A stretch of DNA of 64,000 nucleotides, from the NCBI RefSeq assembly GCF_040939455.1, contig NC_134116.1, positions 46,887,400-46,951,399 on the forward strand, in the 5' to 3' direction. The stretch is from Microcebus murinus (Eukaryota > Chordata > Mammalia > Primates > Cheirogaleidae). A program made the translations under genes and the position numbers. Numbering within the stretch: position 1 is the first letter of the stretch; every line of letters begins with the position of its first letter. The notes below the pieces were generated by a model that saw only the letters and a program-made list of their open reading frames with translations, did not search any database and was not told the DNA's origin. Below, piece by piece: positions 21,034 through 32,547 of the stretch.

Positions 21034-23804
21034 TTTTTGAGGGTTTCCAAATTCCAGGTAGATGCACTTGAATTCAGTCACTGATCCTCAAAGCAGAAAG
21101 TCCCAGTCCCATGAAACCAACTACATTCTCCCCTTGTGGTCAAATGGAGCAGTTATTATAGCAACCTTAGATGCTTGCAAGTAGTATTTAAAATAAGATG
21201 TGGTTCTTAGAATAAGAGTAACTTATAAAAAAGTGTAAGTTTAAATGGAAAGTAACTGAAAAATGGCTAGAGTGAACAGAGGAAAACCTAGAAATAAGAA
21301 GTTGTCTTCCATAAATATGCTAAGCACTCAGAGGTATTATACATATTTCATTTTTATAAATATAATAACCTTATTTTGAGAATATACACTTTATAGTAAT
21401 TCAAATTAGCTAACTCATGTAGCATACATATATTGTCTTTACTATATCAACACCCCACCTAAGTGCTCATATTACAAGAAAAAAAATCTTGATAAGTTCA
21501 CCCTTTTTTAAATTATAAAATATATTTTGTCATCTCCCAAAATGTCTCTTGCACTACAATGTAATTTGTTTATTATTAACATGGCTTCTCAAGTTTTCTT
21601 TTGATTAGTGTTTTCCTGATGTATCTTCTTTTGCTTTTAAACTCCCTGTGCATACATAATTAAAGAGATATCTTTGAAGACAGTACATAGTTTGTTCTTC
21701 CATTTCTATACACCCTAAAAATATGTTTTTAAATTGATATGTCTCAACCATTTATATTTAAAATGTGTTTTTAATTTTTTTTTTTAATGACAAAATCCTC
21801 TGGGTCACTTTCTGTTTTTTTTTCCCTCTGCTTATTCCATCATACTGGTTTACTTCCTTTTGTATATAGTTAGATACTTTGTCAGACCTTATGTTTGAAC
21901 AATTGCTGGTAGGAATAATTTGAAGCCTATTATGTCATGATATATCTCCCAGGAAAACTCAGGAAAACTATTATTTGCTTCTGTCAGGTGCTTAAGGGTA
22001 ACTACAAATTAAATAATATTATTTTTTAGAGTCTTGAAACCTCTCTTCCTACTTTCTCTCATTTATACAAAAATATTTAGTGCCTTGGTAATCAAGAAGT
22101 GAAGACTACATACAAAATTCTGGAAAAGAGAGCATTTTATTTTGATAGGCCACCATAGTCATGGCTATTTCTGCAATGCATGAGCTCTGCCATGTGTTGG
22201 AGACTGTGCCTGGGAAGTTCAATGGATGGCACTTGTCTACTGTTCTTGGAATTCTATTGCAAATTTAGGTAGTTATCCAAGAGCAAAATTGCTCCTTGTT
22301 GGAACTAAGTTACAGCCTGTTTATTTCGTTATGCTGATGATGCTTATTCGTTGTTTCCCAAAGAATATTTTTTAGGCCAGTATCGCAGGATCCAAAGCCA
22401 ACATCCAGCATCAGCCACAATAGTGAGAAAAATGACATTTACTCCATGTGCTGATAATGGCTACCAGAACAAAATGTCTTTTATTCAAAATATTTATTTC
22501 AGGGATTTTTTTTTCTCCTTCTTAATGTCATACCAAAGTTAGGTCATACAAACCCATTCCTGAGATGTGTTTTTAAGGTAAGATTTGATGGGATTTTACT
22601 TTTCATGTGATTTTGTGCTTCTAATTAATAGAATATTTAAATTTCTAATATTAGGCATTTATCAACTTTATATGTTCTTAAATATTGTGTAAATATATTA
22701 ATTTTGAAGACATCTCCATTTATATCCTTGAAAAATAAAGTACTTATATTTTCATTGATTTTTTTGCTGTATACTTTAAATTTTATGTGAATTTTCTATG
22801 AATTCTATTAGTTATCTGAAAATTTGTGTAGCATATTTAAACAATAAATTGTTTTTAATACTTAGTGACTTTTTACTGAATACAGGTGAAAAAAATTTAG
22901 AAAAGGATCAACTAGTACGAAAAAAAGGCACAATAATAGATTAAAATGATAACTTACAATGGAATAGTACCATGAATAGAAAAGGGATTATTATACCAAT
23001 ATTAACACCTGTTTTACATTATTGGTGAGATGGTTAGAAAGATTGTATAAATGCATAAAATCACGGTTAGTATAGGTAGGTAGTAATTTGACAAATTTTC
23101 TTTATTTGATGTTGTAGTAGAAGTGATTAGCTGTCTACCCAAATATGTTCATTTTTATATTATTGCTTGTGCATTGAAAGTGCTTTTCATCCACAGACTA
23201 CATTACACATCTTCTTTGAAGCTAAGTATAGCCACATGACAAGCATGGCCAATGAAAATTGGACCAAATTATCATGTATATATTGTAACAGACCTACCTT
23301 TTATTTAGCCTTAACTATGAAGCATGTATGTGTATGTGTATATATGTATAATTCATTATAGCCTAGACTTCTACCTAACCAAAGCAAAAATATATAAAAA
23401 TTTATAAATTTTAAGTTACTTATTAAATTAAGCATTCAATATTCTCTAGTACATATTTTTGATTTTTTAATAAAAATCTGGGCTTTAAATAGAATACTTT
23501 GAGGGAAAAAGAGTAAATTTTTTAACAGCATACATTTATACACATGCATTCAGAAAGCATGTGCAGGAATTCATTTCTTGTAATATCTTCAAAGACTATA
23601 TGGTTCTTTATTATCATTGTAATTTTATTTCATTCATCTTTCTAGGTAAAGCCATACAGTACCTAGTTTTATTAAAAAATACTATTCATATGTGAAGGCT
23701 TAAAATTACAGTAAATTATAATTCTTGTTTTCTTCTTATCTTTGATTTTAATACTAAAGATTGGAAAAAAATTCTGTTTTTTTAGTGCCTTTTCTAAATA
23801 CACA
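21034..23804. other. Unassigned AT-rich DNA
   Basis: About 2.8 kb without a recognised mobile element. The block at about 22130-22560 is less AT-rich and less simple than the rest, with a 63-codon frame of no known type. Short TATA-rich stretches occur near 23330-23350. Confidence 0.45.
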
Positions 23805-23993
23805 TATTAGCATATTAAGTATGAAATGTCCAATTTCCTTAAGTACTAAATTTTACAGTTGGTATCTCTGGCATTTCATTTTGGTACTTCTTGTTTCATT
23901 GTTATTATGAAGGTAATCCTCAGTCTTACAAATTCATGTTTTGGATTGTGATTATCTTTAAAAGTATTTTTTAAGAGCAATTTTTGTGAAACC

Positions 23994-24270
23994 ATGGATA
24001 AGTCAAAATTTGTGTTATTTTCGAATATGAATTCCGTTGTGGAACCAGTGCAGCACAAACAACTGGAAATATCAATGAACTGTTTAGGAAGGATGCGGCT
24101 AATAAATGCACAGTACATCAATGGTTTGAGAAATTCCATTTGGTGAATTTTAGGTGAATTTTAGTCTTGAAAATGAGCCACATGGGTGACCTGAGATCAA
24201 GATGGATAACGATGAGCTGAAAGCTGTAGTGGAAGTGAATCTATCTCAACCTACACATGAATTACCAGCA
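23994..24270 (+). pseudogene. Mariner transposase, N-terminal remnant
   Basis: A start at 23994 (MDKSKF) leads, through frame changes, into a helix-turn-helix type segment with NINELFRKDAANKCTVHQWF, then NDELKAVVE. In mariner transposases this part binds the terminal repeats. The reading frame is broken by shifts between the first 15 or so codons and the HTH segment and again before NDELK. The frame ends soon after 24270, before the catalytic core. A duplicated GGTGAATTTTA is visible at about 24142-24163. Confidence 0.75.
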
Positions 24271-24300
24271 AGGACTAGGAAATAGCCTGGACTTGACTCT

Positions 24301-25016
24301 CATTCTTTGGCCAAAAGCACACCAAGAACCAAGGGCAGATTCCCACCCTGACATCTTTGGTGCCAAAACCTAGGATTCTGACACTCTGCCTCCTTGCTTG
24401 GAAAAATCACCAACAAGGCCGATACAATGGAGTAACCTCAGGCAGAAAGCAGTTTCATAAGAGCAGCTTTTTATTCCAGGATAAGATGGGCCTGTCTCCG
24501 TGAGTAGAGAGATACAGATAGATGGACTCACTCAATGACTCACCCAATTGCTTCCTGATTTATCAGATTGTTTCTTTTTGGTAGCCCAGTCTGCAGGCCA
24601 CTTGGGAGGCATAAGATGTTATCAGATGATCAGACAATCAACAGGGTGTCCTCAAAATTCCATCTGGGCACAGGAGCTTCCTCTAAGAAAGCCCACCTGG
24701 GGGGAGGGCAGTGAATTGCAATGCAGATTCAAGCTAATGGATGTTAATTGTCCTTAGGTTGCTCTAGGTCACTTTTTAAATCTTATTATGCCTGGGCTGG
24801 GAAATTCCCAGATTGATAAAGTGTCCTTTCCCTCTCCAGGTGGAGAAATTGCTAGAAACAGCACAAAATCAGGGAACCCTCATCTCAATAAGAGTCGAAG
24901 ATCCTAACTATCTACCTAATGAGAGGACCAGGATAATAGTCAGAACTTGATACTTTGGTGTGTATGGTCATTCTTCAGCCAAGAGCACACCAAGAACTGA
25001 GGGGAGAGACTGCCAC
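24301..25016. mobile_element. Insert of uncertain origin in the mariner, with flanking direct repeats
   Basis: CATTCTTTGGCCAAAAGCAC at 24301 recurs as CATTCTTCAGCCAAGAGCAC at 24969. Similarity extends about 46 bp (both continue ACCAAGAAC). The DNA between is richer in G+C than the flanks. On the minus strand it contains a possible AATAAA (TTTATT at about 24470) and, nearer 24355-24385, TTTTGGCACCAAAGATGTCA, which resembles an LTR end followed by a primer-binding site. This suggests a minus-strand LTR plus leader of an endogenous retrovirus. A 46-bp repeat is far too long for an integrase duplication, so the structure is unresolved. Confidence 0.45.
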
Positions 25017-25029
25017 GCTACAGAGCCAA

Positions 25030-25366
25030 TTGGATGAAATGATGAGGATGCTTGCAATTAAGCAGCTGAGATTGCTAAATAGAGAAAGGCCAATCCTCTC
25101 ACAAGAGCACGTTGCCAAAAACAATGCTGTTCAAAGTACAGAAGCTGGACTTGGTAACTTTCTGTCATCCACCGGATTCACCAGACCTTGCACCAACTGA
25201 CTACTTCTTCCAGGCTTTGGATCACTTCTTGCAAGGAAAAATATTCAACTTTCAACAAGCTGTGAAAAACGCCTTTAACAATTTCATCACCACTCACTCT
25301 CCAGGCTTCTTCACTGCTGCCATAAGCAAGCTACCATTGAGATGGCAAAAGTATGTTGACAGTTAA
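25030..25366 (+). pseudogene. Mariner transposase, C-terminal remnant
   Basis: Two overlapping frames give the end of a mariner transposase. The first, from about 25030, includes MMRMLAIKQLRLLNRERPIL. The second, to the stop at 25366, includes PPDSPDLAPTDYFFQALDHF, FLQGKIFNFQQ and RWQKYVDS. The SPDLAPTDY segment holds the third catalytic aspartate of the DDD triad and is intact. A frameshift separates the halves, and the region with the first two catalytic aspartates is missing, replaced by the insert upstream. Distinct from the SETMAR host gene, which needs an intact domain fused to a SET domain. Confidence 0.88.
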
Positions 25367-25466
25367 AGCACTGACTTTGATTAATTGTACTGCTTCGCTT
25401 GAGGTATAATAAACTATACTTTTGATTCAAAATCGGACATTTCATATTTAATGACCTAATGCTAAG

Positions 25467-25855
25467 TGCTATGGTTTGAATGTGTTCCCTCCAACATTTG
25501 GGTGTTGCTGATATGATACTATTAAAGATATGGGACCTTTAAAAGGTGATTAGGCTATGAGGACTCCTCCCTCTTGAATGGGATTAAGGCCTTTATAAAA
25601 GAGGCTTCAGCTGGCATTCAGCCCATTTGCCTTCCCACCTTTTGCTAGATGAGAACATACCATCTTCCCCTCAGTGGGCACAACATTCAAGACACCGTCT
25701 TGGAAGCAGAGGCCAGACCCTCACCAGACCAAAGAAAACCTGCTAGAGCCTTGATCTCGAACTTGATAGCATCCAGAACTATGAGAAAAGATTTTACATT
25801 CTTTATAAATTACCCAATCTATAGTATTTTGTTACTGCAGCACAAAACAAAGACA
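25467..25855 (+). mobile_element. MaLR LTR (MST/THE1-like)
   Basis: A 389-bp LTR starting TGCTATGGTTTGAATGTGTT. It has GGTGATTAGGCTATGAGGAC, TTGAATGGGATTAAGGCC, CTTTATAAAAGAGGCTTCAG, CCCTCACCAGACC, CCAGAACTATGAGAAAAG and TTTATAAATTACCCAATCTA, and ends AAAGACA. The flanks CTAAG (25462-25466) and CCAAG (25856-25860) form a 5-bp duplication with one transition. It lies only 7 bp beyond the mariner's right terminal repeat. The 78-codon frame across it is not a gene. Confidence 0.9.
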
Positions 25856-25860
25856 CCAAG

Positions 25861-28800
25861 TATTTACCTTTCATTAGGGGGTTGAAATTGTTCAGTAAAG
25901 TAAACCCACACAATAAAGTAATATTAATTTCAAAGTTATTTGCAAAAGGCTACTGATGATAGGGTTTCAGTGTGTCATAACTTAAGTTGATGGTGTTAGT
26001 TCATAGTGATTTTAATGAAACTGTCAATTGAAATGTTTTCAAGAAATTTATTTCTACATAGAAGTTGATGTTAAAATTAATATTGGACAAGGAAGATGGA
26101 CATATAAGAAGAGGTATATGATATAACTTGAATTTGCATAAATATTTTATACAATAATATATAGCTTTATATAGCTTCATAATACTATAGGTATAGTACA
26201 GTATATATATAGATATTGTCAATTATATATGAAATTGAAGATATTTATGTACAAGATATGATATTTGAACTAAAATTTTTATTGGGCTTAGATCACCAAA
26301 ATTTAGACAAGAGAATATCTGTTGAACATTTTATACAATAAAATAATAGAATTATTTGTTAATAAGATAATTTTTAATAAATTATAAATAATTATTTAGT
26401 GAATTGGGGTAATTTTTAAGGTTCATCTGTAATTTTGCAGCAGAAATATTCAATTTTAGTTAAAACAAAGAATTTATTGCTGTTTAGTTAGCATATGAAA
26501 TATATTTTATAATATAAATTTTCTGTTTCTGTTATAGCTCATGTTTTTAATAATAGAGATGAACACATGTTTTATCTATGTATATGTCTATGTTTATATT
26601 TATAACTAATAGCTATATCTATAGTTATATCTATCTATATCTATATAAATGATGCTAATACTGAAGAATATTTTATTGATTCTTATTTTTGATATTAGAA
26701 ATAATAGTTACTGGTAATATACAAAGTACATCTCAAGATAATTAAGTTTTCCAAGACAAGTTGCTCGTTAAATAATATTTTTAACCAAATATTAAAAATT
26801 ATACTCTAAATCACTCATATTAAAGCATAAAATAAGTACTTTAATACCATCAAGCTATTTTAAAACTGTAATAACTTGTGTTTATTTAATGTGTCCTATG
26901 CATTGGCTCATATGTAAGAGTTTCATTAAGGTTATATCATTTAATTAACACAGTAACTGAATAAATAAAATTATCCACATTGTGTTAAAGATGCATTCAA
27001 AGGTGGTTATAATATGTAGTTTGAAATTTAAGGTAATTAATGAAGAAGGGTAAGCAAGGAAATGATTAGTGAAATGGAGGTCCTAGTAGATTTTAAGAAT
27101 TGTTGAAGGGGAGATGTTAGAATGAGCTGTAAAAATAAAAGATAACAATTATTATTGGGATGCTTAAATTCAGATTTTGAATGACTAGCATTTCTTGATA
27201 TAGACAATGAGATTTCTGAGGTACTGTCATAAACTTTTGACCACAGTATACTGCAGTGTCCCGTATGGAGTGCATGGATGGTCTCATAGAACCTGGGATA
27301 CTATGAATCTGTTTACATGAGTAGACTACACAAATATTATCAATCTCAATATGTGCAAAAATATGGAAAACTTTGTGAAGCAATGGACTAAATAGTCCAT
27401 TTATTAGCTCTGTCTTCCCTATTAGACAGAAATGCAAAACAATTAGCTTTGCCTATATAACAATACAGAGAAATATTATTTCTGTTCAGTATCCAAATGG
27501 CGCTTTTTAAATTTTCCTGTGAATTTTCAGTCCAGTACTTTCCTATTCTCTATTTAGCAAGGGTGAACTACTAGTTCTTGTTTCTATTCCAAAGCATGTT
27601 TCTATATGAGTAACTCCACATGTTACTAGTCAGGATTCAGTTTTAGATAACAGAAACTTTCTATTTATTTTAAGCACAACCACATTTAATACAAAACATT
27701 TTTGCACTTTCAAAACTATTGAAAGTTCTGCATAAGTAGATGGTAGTAGTTGTGGGGAGAGCGTCCAGGAATCCCTCTGACCAGTATCAGTTCACTGCTG
27801 AAGGAAGCAGCCACTTCTGCCTCACATTCTCACTCCAGAATTAAATGTCCATAGGTACAATATGGGGGCCAAATAGACACCACTATGATTTTGACTCCAA
27901 GGGATATGGTACCTGCTCAAATCTAAGCTATTATCGTAGACAATTTATATACCACTTTTTTTGGAACTTGCTCAGGTTCCAATGTAAATCAGCCTGGCTG
28001 AATCCAAACATATACATAGTTTAAGAGAAGAAGATTCACTTTTAGCTTTCTAGCTGCTTTCCTCCAGGAAGGCACACTAGAAAGAGTTTAGAATATATAT
28101 CAGTGAGTCAATCTATTGTATCTGCTTGCACTGACCTTTGAAAATTCAAATTATCTACTCCTGATCCTAAGGTTTTCTCAACTATAAAATTACATAGCTA
28201 GACTAGAAAATACCAAAGATTAATGTCAGTTGAAACATTTTCCATGAATATAAGTAGCATGTAAAAGGATAGTAAGATGTGGTTATAGCTAGGATTAGAA
28301 CAAGTCAAAAATAGCAAGTACCAAGGAAAATATTGAAGACTATAAATATTAAAATGTATGTAATTATTGACTAAACTTTTAACTGAATATCTATAAAATA
28401 TGAGCAGACTGATTTTTTTAAGAAACCATTAAGACATTTGATAATAAATGTAGAATTTATGCTCATTCTGGAATCAGGATTGCTAATCTAAACTAGTTCT
28501 TCCACTATTCTCTTGTGAGTCATTAATTTAAATACACTCATTCACACACACAAAGGTATCTACATATATTTCTTTTACTAAGGAATAAGATGCAAGCAGG
28601 GTAAAAATTAGGTGATGCCATCTAAAACTAAATGACTCTAATATCTTTCGTATAACTTATAAACAGCTTCATCTAATACTCATAAATACAATTTATGCCT
28701 TTTGGCTGTAAGTCTAAGTAACAGCAACACAAATATAAGGAAAATTTGTATTGCTTTTTCTAAAATAAATGATCGTGATTACAATTTGTTTACAAAGGCA

Positions 28801-29869
28801 AATTCCATTTTCCTTCTCTGCAATTAGTAGACTAACACAGATAGTATTTGAGAAGTATTGCTAATTAATTGTTAATAACCTGCTGGGAACATAACCAAGA
28901 CAGACACAAAATTGCGAAACTAGTTATCAAGTGTGTTGGAGCAGAAATGATTTAAGAATTTTAATCAGAATGCTTTGTGCAAAGTAGTTACTCAGCTTGG
29001 CTACGTAAATGAATGAGTCATTAAGTAAAGAAAATAATGTGCAAATTGGGATGGTCCAGTTTAATTTAATAAGCATAGAATTCTTTATATTTTTTAGGTA
29101 TTTTAAGTAATTCTTTAAATCTTGGTTTCTTTATGACATAATTTGGCAATTTTTGTAAATTATAATTTTAAAATTAGTTACCATTTCTCTTTTTACTTTT
29201 GCAGTTTTAAAAGGTTTTCAACAACCAGGAATCACAGATTCTTACTTCATGTGATATTAATAAACATATGTGGAAGTTAAGAGTCAGTGGATATTATCAT
29301 AATGAATTCTGTGAAGTCTGTTCAAAATAGCCTTGATTAAAAATAAATAAAAACAACAAAAGCAATATCAATGAAAGCCCAAGTATTTTTCCTATGCAGT
29401 CTCTATGTTCTCTCCTTGTATCTTTAAGTCATTATGCATCATAATTTGGCAAGGGTTATCTTATTTTTCTTCTTATCCCATTTTCTCCACCTATCCCAAA
29501 TCATTCACTACTACTTTCTCCATTTTTGCTTTCACATCAGGCTCCAGCTTGATATATTTTCTATAATATTTTCTACATTACTGAATTTTATCATGTTAAA
29601 ATTCAAAAAAAAATTTAGTAAGATCAGTCCATATTTTGTTTTGCTATTGAGGCAAACAGTTAATAGTTTACTTATCCACTGATTCATTAAACCTATAATT
29701 ATTACACATCTTTATATTCCACATGCTGATCCAAAACTGAGGCTTAACCATTGATTTTACAAATTATGCCATGTGTTTTTGAAGCTATTAATTTACTGAA
29801 AAAATAGACTTGATGTAATGCCTGTCAATAATGAGTGTTTATATGTAAAATGCATTAATGGAATATAGG
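25861..29869. other. Unassigned very AT-rich DNA
   Basis: About 4 kb with no confident element. A TATC/TATA low-complexity stretch lies at about 26565-26645. The block at 27590-28060 is less AT-rich and resembles an old interspersed repeat that I cannot name. Short frames, including a 106-codon minus-strand one at 27117-27437, have no recognisable content. Confidence 0.45.
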
Positions 29870-31240
29870 ATGGGGAATGAGAGTGGGAGTTGCTTCTTTA
29901 ATTAGGTTAAAAATGAAGAACTGAGCAGAGTGATAGAAAATGAAACTGAAAAGTTATCCAAGAGCCACTACGTACAAAGTCCTATAAACCGTTATCAGCA
30001 CTCAGATATTAAGTGTTTTGGGTAGCCATTGGCAAGTTTTGAGCAGGGAATAAGGTAATTTTATTTTATTTTTTGAAAGGATTACTCTGATGTTTAAAAA
30101 AATTGACTCTGTAGGCAAAAAGGAAAACAGACTTCTATTAGGAGGGTATTTCAGGGGTCCAAAAGAGAGATCAGAATGTTAGAAGTAGGTATATTGAAAA
30201 GTGGTTTGTTAAAAAATAATTTGCAATGAGATTGGACACAAACTTTAAAGCACAAGGTTAATGAAGACTATAAAAAAAGTCTTTTAAAGTTCTCAGCATA
30301 AAGGTAGTGTTATAGCAAGGGGTTTATTAATCAGAATAGTTAGACTCATCATACCTCTAATGAACATCTATATGGAGAATTATGGTAAACTGCTTCCAGA
30401 TTTTTTTCTATTTTTCTCTCATAATTCTAAACTTAGTATTCTATTTATGGAAACTTTTTGCTCACTTTTATTACTTTATATTTACTTTCCAATTTTCATG
30501 TTTTTAAGGTTTTATTTCCATATTTAAAATATGTGGTTTCACATGGAAACCAGCTTTTCCCAGAACTCTAATTTTTTAGATATAATGGCATATTTCCACT
30601 TCAGACAATAAAATTATTTCAGACTACTGAGATGCTAAGTAGTTTTATAATATTTGTTTAAAATATTAGGACAGAAATATTCTATATTATTATGCACACA
30701 AATAATATAAGGAGAAATACTATATTGGAAGAAGGCAACTGTCACATGACAGAGTAATGGTGACTTCTAAGAACTGAGAAGTAACTTCAACTAAACTATG
30801 CCCAAATGTATCAATATTTAAAATATGTATTAAAAAGTGAATAATAGATATCCAAATTATAATAATGATATAAATTAATCTAGGAAAAATAAATCCATGG
30901 CAAATGTAAATTTAAAGCTAGTAACAAATGTGAAGTAAATTATAAAGTTAGGTAACAAAGGTAAACAAAATGTATTTTCTGTGTGCTAGGTTGTGTATAA
31001 ATGATGAAGTAAACATGTGATCCTTGCCATCTTAGATCTTATGTTTCATTTAGGGGCAGTGTTATCTAATAGATAATCACAATTGCAATCATTAATGTTG
31101 ATTGCAAAGTGGAAAAAGTACAGTGAAATGTACATTAAAAAAAACTAATGCAAAAACCTGATTTAGATTCTGGGATACTGAAAAGTCAGATGTCTTTGAT
31201 AAAACACATTTATTGAGAGTCAGAGAATGAGTCAGGGAAA
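29870..31240 (+). repeat. Scattered pieces of an ancient interspersed repeat, family uncertain
   Basis: Two patches resemble a long, old mammalian repeat I know by phrase order but cannot name with certainty. About 29880-30190 has TTTTGAGCAGGGAATAAGGT, then GGATTACTCTGATG. About 31015-31220 has ATCCTTGCCATCTTAGATCT with a following GTGGAAAAAGTACAGTGAAA. Other patches of the same kind occur near 34965-35090, 37960-39330 and 63640-63960. Highly diverged. Confidence 0.35.
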
Positions 31241-31807
31241 ATGTGAGAATTTGTCAGGATTATCCAGGTTGCATTCAAACTAGAACATGAATATATGTTA
31301 TAAAATTAAAGCAAGAGGTAGGAAAGGTCACTTGATAATAATAGGCATAATGGAAAGGTTTAGTTGAGCAGGTGTCCTGGGAGATTGGATTCGCAGGGAC
31401 ACAAGTATGTTAGTGCAAATGAATAAACAGAAAGGATATAAAATATGGCGATGGGCATGATGGACCAAGATCATCATGAAAATGAGGCACAATGAACTAA
31501 ACACCTTCGAATTAAAGAAGAGATTGTGCCTCCTGCTTTGGTCCTAAGGCTTCACAAGGGAGATGCAGCAAAATACAGGGCAGTTTCCTCCCCCAGTAAA
31601 CAGTTACCAGAATGTAGCCTTTTTTTTTCTGTGGTTGCATCTACAGATTTCACAGAAGTACTTGTGATAGGGTGAGCAGGGGCATTTCATTATTTGCAGA
31701 AGTTTGGATTTTTTAACCAGAGGATCCAAAACAATCAACTGGAAAGTGATTCACTGATACACTGATATGTTAAAAGTTCCACAAGGGGACCACACACAAC
31801 GTCAACA

Positions 31808-32165
31808 AACAAAAATCAATACATAGTTTTTCCTGTTTACCAGCAATATGCTATTAAATATAATGAAAAAGCTTCCATTCACAATAACAAGGAATATTTT
31901 CAAAATGCTTCTAAAATGTACTTTAACACAAAAAAGAAGGCATATAATTAAAGAACATATAATATATTACTGAAGAGAAAAGAGATAATTTATGTAAATG
32001 GAATTACTGATTGGAATGTCTTAATATATTTTTAAATATTATAACAATCTATATATTTAGTAATATTTCAGTTAACATGTCAACTGAATGTTTTATGAAA
32101 TTTCACAGATATCTTTCAAAGTTTATCTGAAAGATAAAATATAATCAAGTTATATTTTATATATA
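31808..32165 (+). mobile_element. L1 ORF2 fragment, old
   Basis: The order of phrases follows an internal part of L1 ORF2 on the plus strand: AAAAATCAATACATAGTTTT, CCAGCAATATGCTATTAAAT, then CCATTCACAATAACAAGGAA. A stretch with AAGAACATATAATATATTAC corresponds to the AAAACTATAAAACATTACTG region of consensus L1. Many stops; heavily diverged and 3' truncated. It ends shortly before an Alu. Confidence 0.55.
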
Positions 32166-32210
32166 ACCAAGTTCAGTTTTTTAAAAAACAGAAAAATTAA
32201 AGGGCAATTT

Positions 32211-32535
<325 letters not shown>

Positions 32536-32547
32536 AAAAGGCAATTT

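Larger units (their letters stand above)
23807..25459 (+). mobile_element. Mariner DNA transposon, internally interrupted
   Basis: The two ends form an imperfect terminal inverted repeat. The left CATATTAAGTATGAAATGTC (23811 onward) matches the complement of the right end, ...GGACATTTCATATTTAATGACCTAA, closing at 25459. A TA target site precedes the left end, but its right partner is now TG. The element encodes the two ends of a mariner transposase on the plus strand (listed separately). The middle is replaced by about 650 bp of unrelated DNA bounded by near-identical segments at 24301-24346 and 24969-25016. Inactive. Confidence 0.85.

Noticed and set aside
20731..21084. 117-codon plus-strand open frame
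   Set aside because: It crosses the inversion junction of a twin-primed L1. Only part of it is ORF2, and the first part is antisense 3' UTR.
23807..25459. SETMAR or another domesticated mariner gene
   Set aside because: The catalytic centre is replaced by an insert, frames are broken, and there is no SET-domain sequence nearby.
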